From NCBI GenBank assembly GCA_030635995.1, contig DAOVXU010000027.1:1-12298 (forward strand): DNA of 12,298 nt. Direction: 5' to 3'. The translations under genes and the position numbers were made by a program. Origin of the DNA: Arcobacter sp. (GTDB taxonomy: Bacteria; Campylobacterota; Campylobacteria; Campylobacterales; Arcobacteraceae). Of this stretch, positions 1 through 6,744 are shown in pieces; the first letter of the stretch is position 1, and every line of letters starts with the position of its first letter. The notes beneath the pieces were generated by a model, which was not told where the DNA came from, made no database searches, and worked only from the letters and a program-made list of their open reading frames with translations.

Positions 1-74
1 GATAAATTTTAAGAATTAATTTTTTTGAGGTACTTAATTTTTACAAATTAGCTAATAGTTTTAAAGGAAAAAAT

Positions 75-1166
75 ATGTTTATAGATAGTGTCAAATTTAC
101 TGTTATCTCGGGAAAAGGTGGACCAGGTTGTTCATCTTTTAGAACTGAGAAGTTTGTAGTAAAAGGTGGACCTGATGGTGGAGATGGTGGAAAAGGTGGA
201 AATGTATATCTAATTGTTGATAATAATACAGATACTTTATCTTGGTATAAAGGGAGAAGAACATTAAAAGCTGAAAATGGAAAACCTGGAATGGGAAGTA
301 GAATGTCAGGAAAATCTGCACCAGATTTAGTTCTTCGTGTACCACCAGGGACACAGGTGATTGATGAAGAAACACAAGAGGTATTATGGGATCTAGTAGA
401 AGAGGGTACTAAGGTAGTTTTAAGTGAAGGTGGAAAAGGTGGTATGGGTAATTATCATTTTAAAAATTCAAGAAATCAAGCACCAACATATTTTCAACCA
501 GGACTTCCTGGTATCACTAAGAATATAAGATTAGAATTAAAACTTATTGCTGATGTTGGACTTGTTGGATTTCCAAATGTTGGTAAATCTACACTTATTT
601 CTGTATGTTCAAATGCAGCACCACAAATTGCGAATTATGAGTTTACAACTTTAACGCCAAAATTAGGTGTAGTTGAAGTTGGAGAATATACATCATTTGT
701 TATGGCAGATATTCCTGGAATTATTGAAGGTGCAAGTGATGGAAGAGGTTTAGGAATTGAGTTTTTAAAACATATTGAAAGAACTGAAACATTACTATAT
801 ATGATTGATATGGCAAATTATAGAGAGATGCTTATGCAATATGAAACATTAAAAGAGGAAGTTAAAAAGTTTTCACCTCAATTAGGTAAACAAAAATTTG
901 CAATAGCACTTACTAAAATTGATGCAATAGATCCAGATGAGATAAATACAAAAACAGAAGAGTTTATAAAAGCAATTGGTTTAGAAACTGTAAATGAAAA
1001 TACATTTGGATTTGAAAAAGATAAAGTTTACCATCTTCAAGATGTAGTATATAAGAAATTTGATCAAACTCAACCATTTTTTGTATTACCAATGTCATCG
1101 GTAACTAAACAAAATACAAAAAGTGTAAGATATGCACTATATGATTTAATAAATATAGATAAATAA
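75..1166 (+). CDS. obgE: GTPase ObgE/CgtA
   Basis: This is the Obg-family GTPase, which binds the large ribosomal subunit and acts in its late assembly and in stress signalling. The 363-residue product starts with the glycine-rich Obg fold (about residues 1-158, with GGPDGGDGGKGG at 31-42). The G domain follows: G1 GFPNVGKS at 165-172, switch region FTTLTP at 190-195, G3 DIPG at 212-215, G4 TKID at 280-283 and a G5-like MSS at 340-342. An extra stretch of about 35 residues (roughly 303-336) sits between G4 and G5, and the protein ends soon after G5, so the C-terminal extension seen in some Obg proteins is absent. An AAAGGA ribosome-binding site at 63-68 supports the start. The gene leads a tightly packed cluster. 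In relatives it follows rplU-rpmA, which would lie just upstream. The identification is very secure. Confidence 0.97.
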   Translation: MFIDSVKFTVISGKGGPGCSSFRTEKFVVKGGPDGGDGGKGGNVYLIVDNNTDTLSWYKGRRTLKAENGKPGMGSRMSGKSAPDLVLRVPPGTQVIDEETQEVLWDLVEEGTKVVLSEGGKGGMGNYHFKNSRNQAPTYFQPGLPGITKNIRLELKLIADVGLVGFPNVGKSTLISVCSNAAPQIANYEFTTLTPKLGVVEVGEYTSFVMADIPGIIEGASDGRGLGIEFLKHIERTETLLYMIDMANYREMLMQYETLKEEVKKFSPQLGKQKFAIALTKIDAIDPDEINTKTEEFIKAIGLETVNENTFGFEKDKVYHLQDVVYKKFDQTQPFFVLPMSSVTKQNTKSVRYALYDLINIDK

Positions 1167-1167
1167 A

Positions 1168-1935
1168 ATGCAAACTATTGTTATAAAAGTTGGTAGTGCA
1201 GTATTGACACAAGATGGCGAATTAGCTCTTGATAGATTGAGAAATCTTGTAGAATTTATTGTAAAATTAAAAAGTAAATATAATGTTATATTAGTAAGTT
1301 CTGGAGCAGTTGCTGCTGGGTATACTTTATTACAATTGGATAAAAGTATAATTGCAAATAAACAAGCTTTAGCTTCAATAGGGCAACCACTTTTATTGGA
1401 TACTTATAGGAGAAAATTTAATCAACATAATATAATTTGTTCACAAGTTCTTTTGGAAGCTTCTATTTTTAAAGATGAAGAGAGATTAAATCATGCTAAA
1501 GATACTGTAAATACACTTTTAAAAAACAATGTAGTACCAATCATAAATGAAAATGATGTAACAGCAATTGATGAGTTAGTATTTGGGGATAATGATCAAT
1601 TATCAGCTCATATATCACACTATTTTGATTCATCTTTACTTGTTATTCTAACAGATATTGATGGATATTATGATGATAATCCACATATAAATAAAAATGC
1701 AAAATTACAAAAAACTATATCTAAAATTTCCAAAGATGAATTAGAAGCAGAGCACTCATCAAATACTCAATTTGCAACAGGTGGTATAGTTACAAAATTA
1801 AAAGCAGCAGATTTTTTAATGAAACAAGGAAGAGAGATGTTTCTTACAAGTGGATTTGATTTAACATATATCTCTAGTTATCTTCTTGATGATAAATATT
1901 TAAGAGGTACGATTTTTAAGGCCAGTGATGTATAA
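1168..1935 (+). CDS. proB: glutamate 5-kinase, short form without PUA domain
   Basis: ProB phosphorylates glutamate with ATP to gamma-glutamyl phosphate, the first and usually feedback-inhibited step of proline synthesis in the cytoplasm. The 255-residue protein is a bare amino-acid-kinase fold: KVGS at 7-10, SSGAVAAG at 44-51, the substrate segment NEND...FGDNDQLSA at 128-147, LTDIDGYYDDNP at 161-172 and the ATP-site ATGGIVTKLKAA at 203-214. It lacks the C-terminal PUA domain that brings the E. coli enzyme to about 367 residues. The start lies one base after the obgE stop and has no Shine-Dalgarno sequence, so translation probably depends on ribosomes finishing obgE. The next pathway gene, proA, is not in this window. 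The family assignment is firm. Confidence 0.95.
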   Translation: MQTIVIKVGSAVLTQDGELALDRLRNLVEFIVKLKSKYNVILVSSGAVAAGYTLLQLDKSIIANKQALASIGQPLLLDTYRRKFNQHNIICSQVLLEASIFKDEERLNHAKDTVNTLLKNNVVPIINENDVTAIDELVFGDNDQLSAHISHYFDSSLLVILTDIDGYYDDNPHINKNAKLQKTISKISKDELEAEHSSNTQFATGGIVTKLKAADFLMKQGREMFLTSGFDLTYISSYLLDDKYLRGTIFKASDV

Positions 1936-2845
1936 AAAAATAATATTTATGGGGACACCTGCTTATGCTACAGTTATATTTGAAAGATTATTAGAAGAAA
2001 ATTATAATATACAAGCACTTTTTACGCAGCCAGATAAAAAAGTTGGTAGAAAACAAATATTAACTCCACCTCATATAAAACAATTTGCTATAGGTAATGG
2101 TCTTTCTTTGCCAATTTATCAACCAAATTCTTTAAAAGATATGGCTACAATTAATAATATTAAGAATTTAAAACCTGACTTTATAATCGTTGCTGCTTAT
2201 GGTCAAATATTACCACAAGCTATTTTAGATATTGCCCCTTGTATTAATCTTCATGCTTCATTGCTCCCTTTATATAGAGGAGCTAGTCCTATTCAACAGT
2301 GTTTATTAAATCAAGATGAATTTACTGGTGTCACTGCTATGTTTATGGAAGCTGGACTTGATAGTGGAGATGTTTTAGGGTTGCAGTATTTAAAAATAAC
2401 TAAAGATATGGATGTAGAATATTTATTTGATAAATTAGCTTATATAGCTAGTGATATTATTATAGATGTATTAAATAATTTTAAAAATATTAAACCAAAA
2501 ATTCAAAATTTAACTAAAGTAAGCCATTGTGGTAAAATAAAAAAAGAGGATGGTTTGGTTGATTTTAATAATGCTGTAGAATTATCATCTAAATATAAAG
2601 CATTTAAATTTTGGCCAGGTGTTTTTTTAGAAAGTGGTTTAAAGTTAAAAGAGCTTGGTTTAAATGAAAACTCTTCTATAAATAAAATTGGTGAAATATT
2701 AGAGATCCAAAATGATTATATTATAGTTGGTTGTCAAAAAGGTAGTATATTGTTAAAAACTTTACAGCAACCATCTAAAAGAGCTATGGATGTAGGTTCT
2801 TATATTCGTGGGAAAAGATTAGAAATTGGAAATATTATATCTTAA
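1928..2845 (+). CDS. fmt: methionyl-tRNA formyltransferase
   Basis: Fmt transfers a formyl group from 10-formyl-tetrahydrofolate to Met-tRNAfMet, making the bacterial initiator tRNA. The N-terminal formyltransferase domain shows FMGTPAYA at 7-14, VAAYGQILP at 88-96 and the active-site signature NLHASLLPLYRGASPI at 107-122, with catalytic Asn107 and His109. The third catalytic residue, Asp145, is in GLDSGD. The rest (about 200-305) is the tRNA-binding C-terminal domain, with FKFWPG at 226-231. The length of 305 residues is normal. I chose ATG 1928 over the adjacent GTG 1925 because an AAGG at 1918-1921 is 6 bases from the ATG and only 3 from the GTG. The gene overlaps proB by 8 bases and birA by 20 bases, which implies co-translation in one operon. 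Confidence 0.96.
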   Translation: MYKKIIFMGTPAYATVIFERLLEENYNIQALFTQPDKKVGRKQILTPPHIKQFAIGNGLSLPIYQPNSLKDMATINNIKNLKPDFIIVAAYGQILPQAILDIAPCINLHASLLPLYRGASPIQQCLLNQDEFTGVTAMFMEAGLDSGDVLGLQYLKITKDMDVEYLFDKLAYIASDIIIDVLNNFKNIKPKIQNLTKVSHCGKIKKEDGLVDFNNAVELSSKYKAFKFWPGVFLESGLKLKELGLNENSSINKIGEILEIQNDYIIVGCQKGSILLKTLQQPSKRAMDVGSYIRGKRLEIGNIIS

Positions 2846-3461
2846 TAATATAGATTCAACACATAGGTATATTCAAGAATATATTAAACTTAATGGATAT
2901 AAAAATCCATTAGCTATTTTTACATCACATCAAACATCTGGAATAGGTAGTCGTGATAATGAATGGATAGGAAAGAAAGAAAATTTTTATCTTTCATTTG
3001 TAATTTACAAAGATAGTTTACCTTTAGATTTAGAGTTACAATCAGCATCAATATATTTTAGTTTTATATTAAAAGATATTTTATCTAAAATGAATTCACA
3101 AGTTTGGTTAAAATGGCCAAATGATTTTTATATAGATAATAAAAAGATAGGTGGAACAATTACCTCTTTGAAAGGTGATTTAATTTATTGTGGTATTGGT
3201 ATTAATTTAATAGAAATTGATTCTTTGTTTGGGTCATTGGATATAAATATAGATATAGAAGAATTATTAAAATTATATTTTTCTGCATTGGAGAATTATC
3301 CTAAATGGAAGCATATCTTTAGTAAATATTTGGTAGAATTCAATCGTAGTAAAAAGTATTTAACTACAATAGATGATGTAAAAACTTCATTAGAGGGTGC
3401 TATTCTAAATAAAGATGGTTCACTCCTAATTAATAAGAAAAAGGTATTTAGTTTAAGATGA
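2826..3461 (+). CDS. birA: biotin--[acetyl-CoA-carboxylase] ligase, no repressor domain
   Basis: This enzyme activates biotin with ATP to biotinyl-AMP and attaches it to the biotin carrier subunit of acetyl-CoA carboxylase. The 211-residue protein begins directly with the catalytic domain: NNIDST at 7-12, the adenylate loop SGIGSRDNEW at 38-47, KWPND at 96-100, KIGG at 107-110 and GIGINL at 123-128. It has no N-terminal helix-turn-helix, so unlike E. coli BirA it cannot act as the biotin-operon repressor. The usual GRGRRG-type loop is altered to GIGSRD. The start is TTG 2826, inside the end of fmt. No in-frame ATG occurs before the essential DST motif, and GGAAAAGA at 2811-2818 could serve as a weak ribosome-binding site. 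The gene overlaps parA by 4 bases. Confidence 0.93.
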   Translation: MEILYLNNIDSTHRYIQEYIKLNGYKNPLAIFTSHQTSGIGSRDNEWIGKKENFYLSFVIYKDSLPLDLELQSASIYFSFILKDILSKMNSQVWLKWPNDFYIDNKKIGGTITSLKGDLIYCGIGINLIEIDSLFGSLDINIDIEELLKLYFSALENYPKWKHIFSKYLVEFNRSKKYLTTIDDVKTSLEGAILNKDGSLLINKKKVFSLR

Positions 3462-4234
3462 TAGAGATAATCGCAATTGCAAATCAAAAAGGTGGAGTTG
3501 GAAAAACTACAACAGCAGTAAATTTAAGTGCTGCACTAGCCTTAGAAGGTAAAAAAGTATTGTTAATAGATGCAGATCCTCAATCTAATGCTACAACATC
3601 ACTGGGTTTTCATAGGGATACATATGAATATAATATCTATCATGTTATGTTAGGTACGAAAACTCTTAGTGATATTGTTTTAGATACACAAATAGAGAAT
3701 TTAAAATTAGCTCCATCTAATATAGGACTTGTAGGAATTGAGAAGGAGTTCTATAAAAACAATAAAGATAGAGAATTGGTATTAAAAAGAAGTATTGATA
3801 TTATAAAAGATGAGTATGATTATATATTGATTGATTCTCCACCTGCATTAGGACCTATAACTATTAATACGTTGAGTGCTGCAAATTCTGTTCTTATACC
3901 AATTCAATGTGAATTTTTTGCATTGGAAGGTTTAGCTCAGTTATTAAATACAATTAAATTAGTAAAACAAACAATAAATAGACAACTTGAGATAAAAGGT
4001 TTTCTTCCAACAATGTATAGTGGACAAAATAATTTAGCAAAACAAGTTTTTGCAGATTTAGCTAAACATTTTGAGTCTAAATTATTTAAATTGTCTACTG
4101 GTTCTTATGTAGTAATTCCTAGAAATGTAAAATTAGCAGAAAGTCCAAGTTTTGGAAAACCTATAATGTTATATGATCCATCAGCAAGTGGTACAAAAGC
4201 ATACTTAAATTTAGCAAAATCTATTTTAAATTAG
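3458..4234 (+). CDS. parA: chromosome-partitioning ATPase ParA (Soj)
   Basis: ParA is a deviant-Walker ATPase that forms ATP-dependent dimers on the nucleoid and, stimulated by ParB, moves newly copied origins apart. The 258-residue protein shows the deviant Walker A KGGVGKTT at 11-18 (with the signature Lys11), the A' motif DADPQ at 38-42, Walker B LIDSPP at 124-129, and the chromosomal-type C-terminal motif IPRNVKLAESPSFGKP at 220-235. It lacks an N-terminal DNA-binding extension, which fits the chromosomal (type Ia, short) Soj class rather than the long plasmid class. Its ATG overlaps the birA stop in an ATGA junction and has no well-spaced ribosome-binding site, which suggests coupled translation. 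parB follows after 12 bases. Confidence 0.96.
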   Translation: MIEIIAIANQKGGVGKTTTAVNLSAALALEGKKVLLIDADPQSNATTSLGFHRDTYEYNIYHVMLGTKTLSDIVLDTQIENLKLAPSNIGLVGIEKEFYKNNKDRELVLKRSIDIIKDEYDYILIDSPPALGPITINTLSAANSVLIPIQCEFFALEGLAQLLNTIKLVKQTINRQLEIKGFLPTMYSGQNNLAKQVFADLAKHFESKLFKLSTGSYVVIPRNVKLAESPSFGKPIMLYDPSASGTKAYLNLAKSILN

Positions 4235-4235
4235 T

Positions 4236-4241
4236 AAGGAG
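4236..4241 (+). promoter_or_regulatory. ribosome-binding site of parB
   Basis: AAGGAG lies 5 bases before ATG 4247 and sits just after the parA stop. It is one of the few consensus Shine-Dalgarno sites in the first cluster, so ParB can be translated independently of parA. Confidence 0.8.
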
Positions 4242-4246
4242 ATATT

Positions 4247-5107
4247 ATGGCATTAGGTAGAGGTCTTAGTGAATTATTAGGTGAAGTTGAAACTGCATAT
4301 GAAAATAATATTGAAGATAATAATAATGTTATTGAGATAGATATATTTAAAATAAATCCTAATCCATATCAACCTAGAAAGATATTTGATGAAGAAAAAA
4401 TTCAAGAGTTAAGTGATTCTATTTTAAGTCATGGTTTATTACAACCAATAATAGTAACAAAAGATTATGATAAATATATAGTTGTTGCAGGTGAACGAAG
4501 ACTTAGAGCTTCAAAATTAGCTAAATTGAAAACTATAAAAGTTATTGTTATAAATATAGAAGATAAAAAATTAAGAGAATATGCTTTAATTGAAAATATT
4601 CAAAGAGCTGATTTAAATATTTTAGAGATAGCTTATTCTTATAGTAGTTTGATAAATGAACATAATATTACTCATGAAGAATTAGCTCTAATGGTACATA
4701 AAAGTAGAAGTTCTATTACAAATATTCTTAGATTATTGACATTAAGTGTATATACTCAACAAATGTTATCTGCAAATAAAATATCACAAGGTCATGCAAA
4801 ATTAATTATTGGTTTAGATGAAGAAGAGCAGAAAAAAATTGTTGACTCTATTATTGGTCAAAAATTAAGTATACGAGAAACTGATAAATTGATAAAAGAG
4901 CTGAAAAATACTACTGAAATAACTTCAAAAAATATTTCTAAAAATAAAATAAAATATGATTTTACAAATTTAACTAATATTATTGATAATTTAGAAGATA
5001 ATAAGTTAAAAATTAAAATTACTAAAAATAGTTTAAATTTTATAATAAATTCACAAGAAGATATTGAGAATTTATTAAAATATTTTGACAAAAATCATTT
5101 AAAATAA
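4247..5107 (+). CDS. parB: chromosome-partitioning protein ParB (Spo0J), CTPase clamp
   Basis: ParB loads at parS sites near the origin, closes as a CTP-dependent clamp that spreads along DNA, and stimulates ParA. The 286-residue protein has the N-terminal LGRGLSELLGE (3-13) used to trigger ParA ATPase, the NPNPYQPRKIF segment (37-47) typical of the ParB N-domain, the CTP-binding motifs GERRLRA (82-88) and ENIQRADL (116-123), and a helix-turn-helix region at about 145-165 that recognises parS. The C-terminal third (about 222-286) is Lys/Asn/Ile-rich and corresponds to the linker and small dimerisation domain. No parS palindrome is visible nearby, so the binding sites must be elsewhere or diverged. 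The gene ends 114 bases before the atp operon. Confidence 0.96.
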   Translation: MALGRGLSELLGEVETAYENNIEDNNNVIEIDIFKINPNPYQPRKIFDEEKIQELSDSILSHGLLQPIIVTKDYDKYIVVAGERRLRASKLAKLKTIKVIVINIEDKKLREYALIENIQRADLNILEIAYSYSSLINEHNITHEELALMVHKSRSSITNILRLLTLSVYTQQMLSANKISQGHAKLIIGLDEEEQKKIVDSIIGQKLSIRETDKLIKELKNTTEITSKNISKNKIKYDFTNLTNIIDNLEDNKLKIKITKNSLNFIINSQEDIENLLKYFDKNHLK

Positions 5108-5117
5108 TCTTAATTAA

Positions 5118-5146
5118 TCTTTAGTATAAGTTTTTTTAGCTATAAT
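5118..5146 (+). promoter_or_regulatory. sigma-70-type promoter of the atp operon
   Basis: The sequence has a perfect -10 box TATAAT at 5141-5146, directly preceded by TTTTTTTAGC (5131-5140). This T-run plus -10 layout is the known form of vegetative promoters in Campylobacter and Helicobacter, where the -35 box is weak or absent. The spot where a -35 would fall (5118-5123, TCTTTA) is a poor match. Transcription would start near 5152-5154, about 70 bases before atpF'. A second -10-like TATAAG at 5125-5130 might be a weaker alternative. This is the only clear promoter I see in the window. Confidence 0.82.
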
Positions 5147-5159
5147 GGATGCAGGTTTG

Positions 5160-5187
5160 TTCAATTTAATTTATTTGTTAAATTGAA
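5160..5187 (+). promoter_or_regulatory. perfect 10-bp hairpin in the atp operon leader
   Basis: TTCAATTTAA (5160-5169) and TTAAATTGAA (5178-5187) are exact reverse complements separated by 8 bases. The hairpin would form only some 7 bases from the predicted 5' end of the atp transcript. No U-run follows it, and it lies downstream of the promoter, so it does not look like a parB terminator. It may protect the mRNA 5' end from decay, or the same palindrome in DNA may be a protein-binding site. The role is inference. Confidence 0.6.
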
Positions 5188-5221
5188 TTTCTAAACTGTA
5201 AAAATTTGTATGGAGAATTAA

Positions 5222-5644
5222 ATGTTAGACATAAGTCCAATATTGCTAATTAGCTCAGCGCTAGTATTTTTAGTCGTTTTAATGCGTCTAAATAGTTGCC
5301 TTTACAAACCATTATTTAAGCATATGGATGACAGAACTGAATCGATTTCAAAAGATTTAGAAGCTGCTAAAAATAATGCTACAGATGTAGATGGTATGTA
5401 TAAAGAAGCATCAGATATTATAGCTACTGCTAAAAGAGAAGCTTCTTCAATTCGTGAAAGTGCTTATAATGAAGCAAAAAATTTAAGTGATTCTAAAATC
5501 TCTCAATTTAAAACTGAATTAGAAAATAAATATTCTAGTTTTGTTACTGATTTAGATGTAGAAACAAAATCTCTTAAATTATCGTTAGTTGAACAAATGC
5601 CTCAGTATAAAGAGTCATTATCAGCTAAACTTAGCTCAATATAG
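5222..5644 (+). CDS. atpF': ATP synthase F0 subunit b' (AtpF')
   Basis: This is the second peripheral-stalk subunit of the F0F1 ATP synthase, expected to pair with the b subunit and hold the F1 head still against rotation. The 140-residue protein has one N-terminal membrane segment (about 5-24). A basic/polar turn containing YKPLFKHMDDRT (28-39) follows, the typical post-membrane signature of b-type subunits. A long charged helix then runs to the end, rich in Ala, Lys, Glu and Ser, and would form a coiled coil. It has no cleavable signal, unlike the following b subunit. A GGAG at 5212-5215 is 6 bases before the ATG. It is the first gene after the operon promoter, and its stop is 9 bases before the atpF start. 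Sequence conservation in this family is low, so position in the operon supports the call. Confidence 0.9.
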   Translation: MLDISPILLISSALVFLVVLMRLNSCLYKPLFKHMDDRTESISKDLEAAKNNATDVDGMYKEASDIIATAKREASSIRESAYNEAKNLSDSKISQFKTELENKYSSFVTDLDVETKSLKLSLVEQMPQYKESLSAKLSSI

Positions 5645-5648
5645 GTGG
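5643..5648 (+). promoter_or_regulatory. ribosome-binding site deciding the atpF start
   Basis: AGGTGG overlaps the atpF' stop and lies 5 bases before ATG 5654. Two in-frame GTG codons at 5645 and 5648 would begin inside this site, so ATG 5654 is the likely start. Confidence 0.7.
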
Positions 5649-5653
5649 TGAAT

Positions 5654-6163
5654 ATGAAGAAAATGTTATTTTTAGGTTTTGCATTAACTCCGTTAGCGTT
5701 ATTCGCTAGTGGTGATGTACAAACTGATATTTTACCAAGAACGGTAAACTTTTTAATTTTTGGTGCTATTATATATTATTTATTAGCAGACAACTTAAAA
5801 GAATTTTTTACTGGCAGAACAAAGTCTATTCAATCTGAATTAGATGAAGTGCAAATCACTTTAGATGAATCAGAAAAGAAAGTTCAGGATGCTAAAGCAG
5901 AGCTTGAAAAAGCTAAGCAAATAGCACAAGAGTTAGTTACTGATGCACAAAGTGATATAGAAACTATAAAGAATAAAATTAGTTCAACTTGTGACCAAGA
6001 TGTTGTATATTTAGAAAAAAGTTTTAATGAAAAAATAGAACTAGAAGCTAAAAAAGCAAATAAAGAAGTAGTTAATGAAGTATTAGAAGAATTGTTTAAT
6101 GATAAGAGTATTATCATGACACAAGAAAATCTATCTAAAGTTATACTGAAAAAGGTTGCATAA
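5654..6163 (+). CDS. atpF: ATP synthase F0 subunit b, with signal-peptide-like N-terminus
   Basis: This is the main peripheral-stalk b subunit. Starting at ATG 5654 the protein has 169 residues. Residues 1-18 look like a signal peptide: Lys2-Lys3, a hydrophobic core, then LALFA with a possible cut after Ala18. A second hydrophobic segment at about 31-45 is the expected membrane anchor, followed by LKEFFTGRTKSIQSELDE (48-65), a clear b-subunit motif. A long charged coiled-coil helix fills the rest. If the leader is cut, the anchor ends up with its N-terminus outside the cytoplasm, the normal b topology. Such a leader is, to my knowledge, usual in this phylum. The gene shares one base with atpH (TAATG). 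With the preceding gene it makes a b/b' pair rather than a b2 homodimer. Confidence 0.92.
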   Translation: MKKMLFLGFALTPLALFASGDVQTDILPRTVNFLIFGAIIYYLLADNLKEFFTGRTKSIQSELDEVQITLDESEKKVQDAKAELEKAKQIAQELVTDAQSDIETIKNKISSTCDQDVVYLEKSFNEKIELEAKKANKEVVNEVLEELFNDKSIIMTQENLSKVILKKVA

Positions 6164-6693
6164 TGAGTAGTTTAGTAGCAAAAAGGTATGTAAAAGCGTT
6201 AGTAGATGGTAGAGAAATTTCTGTTGTATCTGAAATAGGAGAACAACTTAAATTAGTTGCTACTGCTTATAATGATGATAAGTTTTTATCAATTGTATCT
6301 TCAATTGAGATTGAATCTAAACAAAAAGTGGATTTAATATTATCATTTCTTGAAAATTGTAATGATATAGTTAAAAATTTAATTATATTGTTAGGTGATA
6401 ATAGAAGACTAAATATTATTCCTCATATTTCTGATGAGTTAAGTAAACAAATTTCTGTTTTAAAAAATAGTTATGTTGGTATTGTTTATTCAAATGAAGA
6501 ATTGTCATCGCAATATATTAATGATATGGAAAATAGTTTTTCTAAAAAATTCAATGTAGAATTAACTTTAGAAAATAAAGTTTGTACTTATGATGGTATA
6601 AAAGTAGATATTGATGGTTTGGGTGTAGAGATTGGTTTTTCACAAGAAAGATTAAAAGCACAAATGATGGATTATATTTTAAAAGCAGTTTAG
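6163..6693 (+). CDS. atpH: ATP synthase F1 subunit delta
   Basis: Delta (the bacterial OSCP) caps the F1 head and ties it to the b/b' stalk. The 176-residue product is the usual size. Its start MSSLVAKRYVKAL matches the conserved first helix of the family, and the C-terminal part (about 140-176, ending with GFSQERLKAQMMDYILKAV) matches the segment that normally reads as a Gly-rich strand plus final helix. The middle (20-110) is a helical bundle with no catalytic residues, as expected for a connector. The ATG shares a base with the atpF stop, and AAAGG at 6151-6155 gives a well-spaced ribosome-binding site. A 51-base spacer with a small hairpin separates it from atpA. The family diverges fast, but size, N-terminus and position agree. 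Confidence 0.93.
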   Translation: MSSLVAKRYVKALVDGREISVVSEIGEQLKLVATAYNDDKFLSIVSSIEIESKQKVDLILSFLENCNDIVKNLIILLGDNRRLNIIPHISDELSKQISVLKNSYVGIVYSNEELSSQYINDMENSFSKKFNVELTLENKVCTYDGIKVDIDGLGVEIGFSQERLKAQMMDYILKAV

Positions 6694-6697
6694 ATTT

Positions 6698-6715
6698 AGA
6701 CAAGGAATATTGTCT
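6698..6715 (+). promoter_or_regulatory. small intercistronic hairpin between atpH and atpA
   Basis: AGACAA (6698-6703) and TTGTCT (6710-6715) form a 6-bp stem with a 6-base loop; two more T-A pairs can form below if T6716 is bulged out. It sits 4 bases after the atpH stop, in the only spacer of more than 30 bases within the atp operon. The following sequence is A-rich, not a U-run, so it is not a usual terminator. It could be an mRNA processing or stability element that sets F1 dosage relative to F0; the function is inference. Confidence 0.4.
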
Positions 6716-6731
6716 TAAGTTAAAAAATAAA

Positions 6732-6737
6732 AAGGAG
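6732..6737 (+). promoter_or_regulatory. ribosome-binding site deciding the atpA start
   Basis: AAGGAG lies 7 bases before ATG 6745 and only 3 before ATG 6741. The earlier ATG opens a frame that stops after 9 codons, so 6745 is the true alpha start. Confidence 0.8.
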
Positions 6738-6744
6738 AAAATGA

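Noticed and set aside
1..74. End of an upstream gene (rpmA expected by synteny) or an obgE promoter
   Set aside because: The 74 bases are AT-rich with stops in all forward frames. No recognisable L27 C-terminus, convincing -10 box or terminator hairpin is visible; only the obgE ribosome-binding site at 63-68 is clear.
139..375. Reverse-strand open frame of 78 codons inside obgE
   Set aside because: It is antisense to a strongly conserved gene, has biased composition (His, Leu, Phe) and no recognisable motif; it is a shadow of the sense codons. The same applies to other reverse-strand frames at 3296-3487, 4858-5091, 5884-6117, 6551-6754, 8672-8872 and 10473-10691.
5160..5187. Rho-independent terminator for parB
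   Set aside because: The stem is AT-only apart from one G-C pair, no U-run follows, and it lies downstream of the atp promoter.
5440..5462. parS-like site around TTCGTGAAAG in atpF'
   Set aside because: Only one half resembles the GTGAAA half-site and there is no palindrome around it.
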